Positions 1 through 6,932 of a DNA stretch of 64,000 nucleotides are shown one piece after another. The position numbers and the translations under genes are program-made. This DNA is from Gaiellales bacterium (GTDB taxonomy: Bacteria > Actinomycetota > Thermoleophilia > Gaiellales > JAICJC01): contig DASUHM010000082.1 in NCBI GenBank assembly GCA_036273515.1, positions 1 through 64,000 on the forward strand, in the 5' to 3' direction. How positions within the stretch are numbered: the stretch's first letter is position 1; every line of letters begins with the position of its first letter. The notes below the pieces were generated by a model that saw only the letters and a list, made by a program, of their open reading frames with translations, searched no databases and was not told the origin of the DNA.

Positions 1-66
1 TCGGATTGGCGGTGTGGAACCCGCGAGACCGGAACATCCGCAGCCTCTGGCCGAGAGTAGGCTGAG

Positions 67-139
67 AGCCGGGAGCGGGGCTCGAACCCGCGACATCCGC
101 TTTACAAGAGCGGTGCTCTGCCAGCTGAGCTATCCCGGC
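67..139 (-). tRNA. tRNA-Thr (anticodon TGT)
   Basis: The minus strand folds into a complete 73-nt cloverleaf. It has a 7-bp acceptor (GCCGGGA/TCCCGGC), D stem GCTC/GAGC, anticodon stem CCGCT/AGCGG with loop CTTGTAA (anticodon TGT, U33 present), a 5-nt variable loop, T arm GCGGG-TTCGAGC-CCCGC and discriminator T. CCA is not encoded. It lies 59 bp downstream of sigH on the same strand. In many Gram-positive genomes tRNA, rpmG, secE and nusG follow sigH, so those are expected beyond position 1. Confidence 0.95.
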
Positions 140-198
140 GAGGCGCGAAGGCGGGGACCGTCCCCGGTTCGCGCCCCGATTTTACCGGTGCCGGGCCT

Positions 199-861
199 CT
201 AGCCCAGGGCGCGCCGCGCCTGCAGGTGCGCGAGCACCTTGCGCTTCACGCGCTGGAGCGCGTTGTCGACCGTCTTGGGGTCGCAGTCGAGCGCCTCGCC
301 GATCGCCTCGTAGCTGCGGCCCTCGAGATAGCCGGTCAGCACCTGCGATTCGAGGGACGAGAGCGTCGAGCCGAGGCACGAGAGCAGGCTCTGGAGCTCC
401 TCGCTCGAGATCACGCACGTGGCCGGGTCGTCGACGGCCGGTCCCGGGAGGGCGTCGCCCAGCGTGCAGTCGGCGTCGGCCTCCTGCCCCGCGGGCGTGT
501 GGCTGAACGACACGTAGGTGTTCAGCGGCGCGTGCTTGTACCGGGTGGCGGTCTTGATCGCCGTGATGATCTGGCGGGTGATGCAGAGCTCGGCGAACGA
601 CCGGAACGACGTCTCCTTGTCCGGCCGGAAGTCGCGGACGGCCTTGAACAGGCCGATCTGGCCCTCCTGGACGAGGTCGTGAGAGTCCCCGCCGGCCAGG
701 AAGTACGAGCTCGCCTTCAGCCGCACGAACCCCTGATACCGCCGGATGATCTCGTCCATCGCCCGCTCGTCCCCGTTTCGCGCAGCCGCGATCAGGGACA
801 GCTCCGTGGGCTCTCGCAGGACGCGCCGCTGGAGCTGCACCGCAGCACTCGACCTGGGCAC
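199..861 (-). CDS. sigH: SigH-type RNA polymerase sigma factor
   Basis: A 220-aa sigma-70 family protein of the Bacillus SigH (sigma-30) type. Region 2 holds the core-binding and -10 recognition segment (DLVQEGQIGLFKAVRDF, then FRSFAELCITRQIITAIK). The C-terminus has a region 4 helix-turn-helix (SYEAIGEALDCDPKTVDNAL) for -35 recognition. The length is normal for the family. The GTG start at 861 is preceded by GGAGG with a 6-nt spacer, which fixes it. The gene ends a gltX-cysS-rlmB-NYN-sigH run. In Bacillus SigH drives post-exponential and sporulation genes; the regulon in a non-sporulating actinobacterium cannot be read here. A separate promoter lies in the gap upstream. Confidence 0.93.
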   Translation of the reverse strand: MPRSSAAVQLQRRVLREPTELSLIAAARNGDERAMDEIIRRYQGFVRLKASSYFLAGGDSHDLVQEGQIGLFKAVRDFRPDKETSFRSFAELCITRQIITAIKTATRYKHAPLNTYVSFSHTPAGQEADADCTLGDALPGPAVDDPATCVISSEELQSLLSCLGSTLSSLESQVLTGYLEGRSYEAIGEALDCDPKTVDNALQRVKRKVLAHLQARRALG

Positions 862-947
862 CGCCTACCTCCGGGGGAAAGGGGAAAGCCGTAAGTCTCG
901 ATCAGAGTCAATCTGACCTTCAACCTCAGCTTTAGGGACGGCGCGAA

Positions 948-975
948 CTATTACACCAAGATGCGCCTGTGTCAA
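948..975 (-). promoter_or_regulatory. Promoter for sigH
   Basis: On the minus strand a perfect -35 TTGACA (970-975) is followed by 16 nt and TAATAG (948-953) preceded by TG, an extended -10. It lies in the 135-bp gap between the NYN gene and sigH and predicts a 5' leader of about 80 nt. It would let sigH be transcribed apart from the upstream tRNA-synthetase operon. No start-site mapping is available. Confidence 0.6.
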
Positions 976-996
976 ATTGAGCGAGGCGAGGTTGGG

Positions 997-1467
997 TCAG
1001 CCGCCGCGGCGCATCCGCTCGAGCGCCTCGCGCACGGCGGGATCGAGCGCGTCGCCCAGGAGCCGCCGAGACGGCCCCTTCTCAGGCTGGAAACGTTCCC
1101 GAGGAGCGGCCGAAAGCCGGTCCGAGAACTCGCGCGCGCTCATCGCGTGGACGCCGCTTCGCTGAGCCACGTGGCGCAGGACCGAGTCGGACGAGACGAC
1201 GGTCACCTCACGGCCCTCGGCGCTGCGATGGGCCAGCCGCTCGATGATCGTGTCGGCGGTCTCGCTGCCGGAATATGTCACCCTCGTGCGCCCGATCGAC
1301 CGGTTCTGGCCGTGGCCGTCGAGGACGACCACCCCGTCGATGCCGGTCTGGGCCATGTAGCCGGCGATCTCGGCGACGAGCAGCTCGCGCGCGCGAGCGT
1401 AGTCCTCCCCCGGTCCGCGCAGATGGCAGACGTTGTCCCCGTCGACGATGTAGAGCTCAGCCGCCAC
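997..1467 (-). CDS. YacP/Rae1-like NYN-domain ribonuclease
   Basis: A 156-aa single-domain NYN (PIN-like) protein. Acidic residues expected for metal binding are in IVDGDNV near the N-terminus, VVLDGHG near residue 50 and VVSSDS near residue 92. B. subtilis YacP (Rae1) is a ribosome-associated endoribonuclease encoded between rlmB and sigH, the same position as here, so orthology is likely. The GTG start at 1467 overlaps the end of rlmB by 11 bp, which suggests translational coupling. The Arg/Pro-rich C-terminus (about residues 125-156) resembles nothing I recognise. Confidence 0.85.
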   Translation of the reverse strand: MAAELYIVDGDNVCHLRGPGEDYARARELLVAEIAGYMAQTGIDGVVVLDGHGQNRSIGRTRVTYSGSETADTIIERLAHRSAEGREVTVVSSDSVLRHVAQRSGVHAMSAREFSDRLSAAPRERFQPEKGPSRRLLGDALDPAVREALERMRRGG

Positions 1468-2152
1468 CGCGCTGCCTGACGGCCTCGAAGAGCAGGACCG
1501 CGGCCGCCGTCGACACGTTCAGCGACTCGACCTTGCCCATCATCGGGATCGCCACGGCCGCGTCGCAGGCGGCGCGCACCCGCGGACGCAGGCCGCGCCC
1601 CTCCGCCCCGAGCACGAACACGGCGCCGTCGCGGTAGTCCGAGCGATCGTGCGCCGCCGCCCCCGGCGCGGCCGCATAGGTCCACAGGCCGGGCCGGCGC
1701 GCCGCGAGGAGGAGATCGGCCAGGTTCTCGACCCGGGCGATGCGCAGGTGCTCGACCGCGCCCGCCGACACGCGGCACACGGCCGGAGTCACCCGGGCCG
1801 AGCGCCGGGTCGTGATCACCAGGCCGTCGGCGCCCGCGCACTCGGCCACGCGGGCGACGGCGCCCAGATTGTGCGGATCGGTCACCTCGTCGAGGGCGAC
1901 CACCAGCGGCCGCTCGCCCGCGAGCACCTCCTCCGGCGACGCGTACGGGTAGTCGGAGACCTCGGCGACGACGCCCTGGTGATCCGGACTCCCGGCCCGT
2001 TCCGCGAGCGCCGCCGGCGTGGCCTCACGGGCGCCGCGCGGCAGCCAGTCGATCGTGCCCTGGAGGCCCGGGGCGCACCACACCTTCCGCACCTCGCGGC
2101 GGCCCCGCAGCGCCTCGCGCACCGCCCGGCGCCCGTAGACGACGTCAGCCAT
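1457..2152 (-). CDS. rlmB: 23S rRNA (guanosine-2'-O-)-methyltransferase RlmB (SpoU/TrmH)
   Basis: A 231-aa SpoU-family methyltransferase. The N-terminal substrate-binding domain begins VYGRRAVREAL. The C-terminal SPOUT knot carries motif 1 (DEVTDPHNLGAVAR), motif 2 (VLGAEGRGLR) and motif 3 (IPMMGKVESLNVSTAAAV). RlmB uses SAM to 2'-O-methylate a guanosine in 23S rRNA. The ATG at 2152 overlaps the cysS stop by 8 bp. The reading frame is open further upstream, but that part lies inside cysS and has no family similarity, so 2152 was chosen. It matches Bacillus YacO in the same gene order. Confidence 0.9.
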   Translation of the reverse strand: MADVVYGRRAVREALRGRREVRKVWCAPGLQGTIDWLPRGAREATPAALAERAGSPDHQGVVAEVSDYPYASPEEVLAGERPLVVALDEVTDPHNLGAVARVAECAGADGLVITTRRSARVTPAVCRVSAGAVEHLRIARVENLADLLLAARRPGLWTYAAAPGAAAHDRSDYRDGAVFVLGAEGRGLRPRVRAACDAAVAIPMMGKVESLNVSTAAAVLLFEAVRQRGGG

Positions 2153-3443
2153 CGCGCGGGTAGAGCTCGAACCCGTCGCCGGCGTCGCGCACCTCCCACC
2201 CGCGGCCGGCCAGCTCGTCTCGGAGCCGGTCGGACTCGGCGAAGTCGCGCCGCGCGCGGGCGGCCCGCCGCTTCTCGGCGAGCGCGACCACCTCCGGCGG
2301 AGCCGCCTCGTCATGGGCGAGCCCGCCAAGACCGAGCACCTCGAGCACCTCGGCCACCGTGTCCGCGGCGTCCGGCGGCGCGGTGAACAGGAGCGCGAGC
2401 GCCTCGGGCGTGTTGAAGTCCTCGTCGAGCGCCGCGATCACGGCGTCGCGCAGCCCCTCGTCCGTGCCGGACCCCGCCCGCAGCTTGTTGCGCAGCGTGG
2501 TGCAGGCCGCCCCGGCGCGCTCGAGCGCCGCATCGTCGTAGTCGACGGGGCTCGCGTAGTGGGCCTGGAGCAGGAACATGATGAAGGTCTCGGCGCCCCA
2601 GCGGTCGATCGCGTCGGTGAGCAGGTCGATGTTGCCCTCCGACTTCGACATCTTCTCGCCCGAGAGCCGCAGCATCCCGTTGTGCGCCCACACGGTCGCG
2701 AACGGCCGGCCGGCCGCGACCGACTGGGCGATCTCGTTCTCGTGGTGGGGGAAGATCAGGTCGCGCCCCCCGCCGTGCACCGCGAACCGCGGCCCGAGCA
2801 GCTTCTCGGCCATCGCCGAGCACTCGATGTGCCAGCCGGGGCGGCCCTCGCCCCAGCGCGATGGCCAGGAGGTGTCCTCGTCCGGCTTCGCCGCCTTCCA
2901 GAGCGCGAAGTCGACCGGGTCGCGCTTGTGCTCGCCAGGCTCGACCCGCGCGCCGGCGCGCAGCTCGTCCGGGTTCTGGCCGGAGAGCTCGCCGTACGGT
3001 GGGAAGCTGCGCACCGCGAAGTTGACGTCGCCGCCCGCCTCGTAAGCGTGGTCGGAGCCGACCAGCGCCTCGATCAGCCCGACGATCTCGGGCAGCGTCT
3101 CGGAGGCGAGCGGCTCGTGGTCGGGCCGGCCGATGCCGAGCCGTCCCGTGTCCTCGACGTAGGCGGCGGCCATCTCGCGAGCGAGGTCGTCCGAGCGCAC
3201 GCCGGCGCGGTTCGCGGCGGTGTAGATCTTGTCGTTGATGTCGGTGATGTTCTCGACGAGCGTGACCGGCCGGCCGCGCCATTCGAGGTAGCGCTTCATC
3301 AGCCCGAAGACGACGAACGGGCGGGCGTTGCCAACGTGGATACGGCCGTAGACGGTCGGGCCGCAGGCATAGATGCCGATCGTGCCGTCGGGCCCGGGCT
3401 CGAGCTCGACCAGCTCGCCGGTGCGGGAGTCGCGCAGCCTCAT
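2145..3443 (-). CDS. cysS: Cysteinyl-tRNA synthetase
   Basis: A 432-aa class I aminoacyl-tRNA synthetase that charges tRNA-Cys. It shows the zinc/cysteine-binding IYACGPTVYG, the HIGH motif as HVGN (residues 36-39), WHIECSAMAEK, HHENEIAQS and the KMSKSEGN loop. It is slightly shorter than the E. coli enzyme (461 aa), mainly in the C-terminal anticodon region. I call CysS rather than the mycothiol ligase MshC, because the long helical C-terminal part is present and it sits between gltX and rlmB. The ATG at 3443 overlaps the gltX stop (ATGA). Confidence 0.93.
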   Translation of the reverse strand: MRLRDSRTGELVELEPGPDGTIGIYACGPTVYGRIHVGNARPFVVFGLMKRYLEWRGRPVTLVENITDINDKIYTAANRAGVRSDDLAREMAAAYVEDTGRLGIGRPDHEPLASETLPEIVGLIEALVGSDHAYEAGGDVNFAVRSFPPYGELSGQNPDELRAGARVEPGEHKRDPVDFALWKAAKPDEDTSWPSRWGEGRPGWHIECSAMAEKLLGPRFAVHGGGRDLIFPHHENEIAQSVAAGRPFATVWAHNGMLRLSGEKMSKSEGNIDLLTDAIDRWGAETFIMFLLQAHYASPVDYDDAALERAGAACTTLRNKLRAGSGTDEGLRDAVIAALDEDFNTPEALALLFTAPPDAADTVAEVLEVLGLGGLAHDEAAPPEVVALAEKRRAARARRDFAESDRLRDELAGRGWEVRDAGDGFELYPRDG

Positions 3444-4555
3444 GCCGCCCTCCGGATCGCCTCGTCGCGCGGCAGGGCAGCGAACACGGCCCAGAGCTCC
3501 GGGCCGCGGTCGCGCCCGGTCAGCGCGCGCCGCGCCCGCCGCAACGGCACGCCGGCGCGGCGCAGCTCCTCGACGAGCGCCCGGGCCGCCTCCTCGTCCA
3601 GCCGCTCGGGATACCCGGCCCTGATCGCCGCCAGCTCGGGCAGCGGCTCGGGCGCGGGCGTGAGGAGCACGCACTCGACCAGCTCGACCGCCTCGGCCAG
3701 CGTGTGGACGCCGCGCAGCGCCGGCTCGAGCGCCCGGACGGCCTCGGCCGGCGTTCCCGGCGGGCAGCGGTCGAGCACGCGGGTGATGAGATCGTCGGCA
3801 GGGAGCCCCGCCAAGTGGCGCGTCGAGAGCGCGCGCAGCCGGGCCGGGTCGACCTTCAGCGTGCCCCGGGCGAGCCGGGACTCGTCGAAGCGCTCGACCA
3901 GCTGGTCCAGCGTGAGCACGTCGCCGGGCCCGGAGCTCGCGATCAGCCCCAGGTAGTTCACGACCGCCTCGGGCGGGTAGCCGTCGATCCGCAGGTCGGC
4001 GATCGACCCCGCACCCTCCCGCTTGGAGAGCTTGCCGGCGTCGCCGGTGATGACGGCGTGGTGCAGGTAGCGGGGCGGCTCGCCGCCGATCGCGCGGATG
4101 GCGGCCTCCTGCAGCGGCGTGTTCGACAGGTGGTCGTTGCCGCGGATGACGTCGGTGATGCCCTCGTCGAGGTCGTCGACCGCCGTCGCCCAGTTGTAGG
4201 TCGCCCGGCCGTCGCCGCGCAGGATCACGAACGGCGCCAGGCCCGGCGCCCGCAGCCAGCAGGCGCCCTCGCGGATCTCGACGCCGGCCGCCCCCGAGGC
4301 CGCCTCGCGGTAGCGGTCGAAGCGGTCGCTCTGGCGCACCGGGCCGTCGTCCCAGCGGATGCCGAGCCAGCGCAGGTCGCGCAGGATGCCCGCCTCCATG
4401 CCGGGGCCGGAGCGCTCGGTGTCGGTGTCGTCGATCCGCAGGAGCAGCGTCCCGCCGTGCCTGCTCGCGAACAGGCGGTTGGCGAGGGCCGTCAGCGCGC
4501 TGCCGAGGTGGAGCGACCCGGTGGGGCTGGGAGCGAAGCGGGCGCGGACGGACAC
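3440..4555 (-). CDS. gltX: Glutamyl-tRNA synthetase, short form
   Basis: A class I synthetase with SPTGSLHLGSA (HIGH box, residues 10-20) and KLSKR (175-179, KMSKS box). At 371 aa it is about 100 residues shorter than usual GluRS (470-490), because the middle is compact and the C-terminal anticodon-binding domain is reduced. It is longer than the anticodon-less YadB (about 300 aa), so an anticodon domain of some kind remains. Position at the head of the cysS-rlmB-yacP-sigH run supports the housekeeping role. The start is GTG at 4555, 8 bp after the preceding gene. Whether it charges tRNA-Glu only or also tRNA-Gln cannot be read from the sequence. Confidence 0.87.
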   Translation of the reverse strand: MSVRARFAPSPTGSLHLGSALTALANRLFASRHGGTLLLRIDDTDTERSGPGMEAGILRDLRWLGIRWDDGPVRQSDRFDRYREAASGAAGVEIREGACWLRAPGLAPFVILRGDGRATYNWATAVDDLDEGITDVIRGNDHLSNTPLQEAAIRAIGGEPPRYLHHAVITGDAGKLSKREGAGSIADLRIDGYPPEAVVNYLGLIASSGPGDVLTLDQLVERFDESRLARGTLKVDPARLRALSTRHLAGLPADDLITRVLDRCPPGTPAEAVRALEPALRGVHTLAEAVELVECVLLTPAPEPLPELAAIRAGYPERLDEEAARALVEELRRAGVPLRRARRALTGRDRGPELWAVFAALPRDEAIRRAA

Positions 4556-4563
4556 GGCATCCG

Positions 4564-4989
4564 TCAGTCGGGCGCGGTCGGCTGCAGGTCGCGCACCCGC
4601 TGGGCGAGCACGCGCAGGATCTTCGACTCGACGCCGGGGTTCTGGCTCAGCATCGACGCGAACCCGGACGTCGTCAGCACCATCAGCCGGACGGGGCCGT
4701 CGGCGATCGCGGTCGCCGTCCGCCTGCCCTGGTCGATGAGCGCGATCTCGCCGAGGAAGTCGCCCTCGCCGAGCCGGTTGACCTCGCGCCCGGACCGCTC
4801 GATCCGCACCGCGCCCTCGAGCACGATGAAGAACTCACCGCCGGTGGCGCCCTCCCGCGTCAGCACCTTGCCGTCGGAGACGTCGACCTCGTCCATCAGC
4901 TTGCCCAGGAACTCGACCTCGCGCCGGTTCAGGCCGGAGAAGAGCGGCACCGCCGCGATCAGGTCGAGCTTGGGGTCGGTCGAAGGCAC
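4564..4989 (-). CDS. Cyclic nucleotide-binding domain protein
   Basis: A 141-aa stand-alone cNMP-binding beta-roll. LIAAVPLFSGLNRREVEFLGKLM is followed by the phosphate-binding cassette-like stretch GEGDFLGEIALIDQGRRTATA, with the Glu and Arg that contact cyclic nucleotides. There is no DNA-binding domain, so it probably acts as a sensor or partner protein. The GTG at 4989 is the first start giving only domain sequence; no good ribosome-binding site precedes it, so the start is tentative. It heads the gltX operon and is divergent from a Crp/Fnr gene. Confidence 0.8.
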   Translation of the reverse strand: MPSTDPKLDLIAAVPLFSGLNRREVEFLGKLMDEVDVSDGKVLTREGATGGEFFIVLEGAVRIERSGREVNRLGEGDFLGEIALIDQGRRTATAIADGPVRLMVLTTSGFASMLSQNPGVESKILRVLAQRVRDLQPTAPD

Positions 4990-5190
4990 GGCGAGATGAT
5001 ACCGGTACGGGAGTGGCCGGGTGGATCTGGCCAGACCCCGTGAGCATGAGCAGCACCCGCGCCGGCTCGCAGCGGGCCGCCGGCGCCTCCTCCCCTGCAG
5101 GCCGGCCACCGGCGAGCGGCGCGGTGCTGCTCACGGCACCACGGTAGGCACCGGACGACCTGCCGTCGTTGACCGAAACCCACGAGGATC

Positions 5191-5220
5191 AGTGACATCG
5201 GTCACACGATGAAGTAGAGT
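5191..5220 (+). promoter_or_regulatory. CRP-type operator and -10 of the crp/fnr gene
   Basis: AGTGA-N6-TCACA (5191-5206) differs from the CRP consensus TGTGA-N6-TCACA at one base. TAGAGT (5215-5220) ends 7 nt before the GTG start, as a -10 element of a leaderless transcript would. The operator is centred at about -29, overlapping the promoter, so binding should repress: probable negative autoregulation. It could also act on the divergent minus-strand genes. Confidence 0.6.
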
Positions 5221-5227
5221 CGGGCAT

Positions 5228-5908
5228 GTGGGTCCAGACGTCTTCGGGGCGGTTCCCGAGCAGGAGCTCCGGCGGTCGGGACGGCGGAGGCGATTCGATC
5301 GAGGTGAGGTCGTCTTCCACCGCGACGATCCCGGCGACAGCCTGCACCGGGTCGAGTCCGGGCGGTTCGCCGCCCGCGTCATCACGCCGCTGGGCGACTC
5401 GGCGACGGTGTCGCTGCACGGCCCGGGCGACGTCTTCGGCCTGCTGGCGGTGCTGAGCCCGCAGGGCCGGCGGACGGCCACGGTGGTCGCGCTCGAGCGC
5501 GCCGAGACGCTCGCGATTCCCCGGTCGGCCTTCCTGCAGCTGCGCGCGTCGCACCCCGAGGTGCGCGACGCGGTCGAGCAGATTCTCGTCCAGCAGGTCG
5601 CCGCCACCACCGACCGCCTGGTCGAGGCGCTGTACACGCCGGTCGCCGTGCGCGTGCGCGCCCATCTGATCCAGCTCGCCGCCCTCTACGGCGACCTGGC
5701 CGTGTCCGAGGTGACGATCCCGCTCAGCCAGGAGCATCTCGCCGGGCTCTCGGGGACGACGCGCGAGACGGTGAACCGCGTGCTCAAGCAGGAGCAGGAG
5801 CGGGGATCGGTGAAGCTCGCCCGGGGCCGGATCGTGGCGACACCGGCCCTGCTCCAGGGACGCCCGGCGCTCGGCGGCGACGACGTCGTCGCCGCCGGCC
5901 CGCGGTAG
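5228..5908 (+). CDS. Crp/Fnr family transcriptional regulator
   Basis: A 226-aa protein with an N-terminal cyclic-nucleotide-binding beta-roll (about residues 1-125, GPGDVFGLLAVLSPQGRRTATV) and a C-terminal winged helix (about 150-212, LSQEHLAGLSGTTRETVNRVLKQ), the usual CRP layout. No cysteines suggest an FNR iron-sulfur cluster. GTG at 5228 is chosen; an ATG two bases upstream opens a different frame. The gene appears leaderless and has a near-consensus CRP site in its promoter. The neighbouring divergent gene also encodes a cNMP-binding domain, which suggests shared cyclic-nucleotide control. Confidence 0.87.
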   Translation: MGPDVFGAVPEQELRRSGRRRRFDRGEVVFHRDDPGDSLHRVESGRFAARVITPLGDSATVSLHGPGDVFGLLAVLSPQGRRTATVVALERAETLAIPRSAFLQLRASHPEVRDAVEQILVQQVAATTDRLVEALYTPVAVRVRAHLIQLAALYGDLAVSEVTIPLSQEHLAGLSGTTRETVNRVLKQEQERGSVKLARGRIVATPALLQGRPALGGDDVVAAGPR

Positions 5909-5921
5909 ACGACGGATTCGG

Positions 5922-5953
5922 GACGAGAGGCCGGCCGTCGCCGGCCCCTCGTC
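5922..5953 (+). terminator. Hairpin after the crp/fnr gene
   Basis: A 14-bp stem (arms 5922-5935 and 5940-5953) with one A.C mismatch and a CGTC loop, 13 bp after the stop codon. It has no U-tract, as is common in high-GC actinobacteria. The remaining gap to 6104 shows nothing else. Confidence 0.55.
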
Positions 5954-6104
5954 TATCCGGGGTCCAACGTGAGGGCCCGACCGCACGGACTCCGTGAGCC
6001 CGGCCCCGACGTGACGCCAGGCTAGGCGGACGGCGCGGGGTGGTCTTTGCGGCGGATCACGGCCGGTCTGTGACCGCCGTCAACCCACACCCGCGCCGGT
6101 TGGG

Positions 6105-6302
6105 CTAGGGCCGCCCGTTCTCCGCCAGGAAGCGCCGGAGGGCGGGATGATCGACCGTGGCCGGGCGGTCCCGATCGGCCCCGGCGTCCGGGTGCTCCTG
6201 GCCGGTGCTGAAGCGCCCGACGAGGGCAGTGTCGGGCGGCTCGACGGCCTGGCCGTCGGCGAAGGATCCCAGCCGGAGCTCGTGTACGACATGGCGTCGC
6301 AT
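6105..6302 (-). CDS. Small hypothetical protein divergent from marR
   Basis: A 65-aa protein with no family I recognise; it is polar, with no membrane segment. A strong ribosome-binding site (AAGGAGG, 6307-6313) sits 4 nt before the ATG at 6302, good evidence that it is translated. It is divergent from the marR gene across an 80-bp region with an inverted repeat, so the MarR protein may control it. Its function cannot be inferred. Confidence 0.55.
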   Translation of the reverse strand: MRRHVVHELRLGSFADGQAVEPPDTALVGRFSTGQEHPDAGADRDRPATVDHPALRRFLAENGRP

Positions 6303-6314
6303 CGTGCCTCCTTC

Positions 6315-6346
6315 CATCGTACGTCTACATATATCGTACTACGATG
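6315..6346. promoter_or_regulatory. Inverted repeat, candidate MarR operator
   Basis: CATCGTA (6315-6321) and TACGATG (6340-6346) form a perfect inverted repeat 18 bp apart, with another ATCGTAC half-site inside, in the AT-rich stretch between the small gene and marR. Position and symmetry fit autoregulation by a MarR dimer. No binding data. Confidence 0.5.
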
Positions 6347-6382
6347 CTTTGCGATGGGCAAGCGACACCGTAGGATTGGCAC

Positions 6383-6796
6383 ATGCCCGATCCCGGCCCC
6401 ATCACCCTGGACGAGGTGCTCCAGGCCGCCGAGTTCCGCCGGCTGCTGCGACGCTTCCTGGCCCACGGCGACACCGGCGTCCGCCGGGCCGGTCTGACGC
6501 CACAGCGCTACCTCCTTCTCCTGGCCGTAAAAGGCGCGCCCGATCGCACCGAGACGCGCTCGATCGGGCAGCTCAGCGACGACCTCCAGCTCGCCCAGAG
6601 CTCGGTCACCGAGCTCGTCGACCGGGCCGAGGCGGCCGGTCTGGTGGCCCGCGCCACCGGGAACTCCGACGCGCGCACGGTGCTCGTCCGGCTCGAGCCG
6701 GCCGGCGAAGAGCGGCTCATGGCCGCGCTCACCTCGGTCCGGGCCGAGCGCGAGCAGCTGCTCGCGCACCTCGACCGCGCCCGCCACCACCTCTAG
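6383..6796 (+). CDS. MarR family transcriptional regulator
   Basis: A 137-aa winged-helix protein. The core DNA-binding part is IGQLSDDLQLAQSSVTELVDRAEAAGLVAR (about residues 57-86), followed by the beta-wing DARTVLVRLEPAGEE and a C-terminal dimerisation helix. MarR proteins are usually repressors released by small phenolic ligands or oxidation; no redox cysteine is present. TAGGAT ends 6 nt before the ATG, so it may be leaderless. Its likely target is the divergent small gene and itself. Confidence 0.87.
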   Translation: MPDPGPITLDEVLQAAEFRRLLRRFLAHGDTGVRRAGLTPQRYLLLLAVKGAPDRTETRSIGQLSDDLQLAQSSVTELVDRAEAAGLVARATGNSDARTVLVRLEPAGEERLMAALTSVRAEREQLLAHLDRARHHL

Positions 6797-6896
6797 GCCA
6801 GATCTCGCGTAGACGCCGCGGGCCGGGTCCGCAGCGACAATTATTGCGGTCCGACCGGTTTACGTTAGACAACATATACCAATCGAATTGGGTGCG

Positions 6897-6925
6897 TTGC
6901 CGCATGACAAAACGGTTGTTATGCT
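6897..6925 (+). promoter_or_regulatory. Leaderless promoter of the HTH-TPR gene
   Basis: TTGCCG (6897-6902), a 17-nt spacer and TATGCT (6920-6925) place the start site at about 6932-6933, exactly the chosen ATG. This sets the start at 6933 rather than the TTG at 6888, which would lie upstream of transcription. The gap before it (6797-6896) is AT-rich and holds nothing else clear. Confidence 0.55.
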
Positions 6926-6932
6926 CTGGCGA

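Noticed and set aside
2153-2329. Upstream extension of rlmB
   Set aside because: It lies in cysS in another frame and has no methyltransferase similarity.
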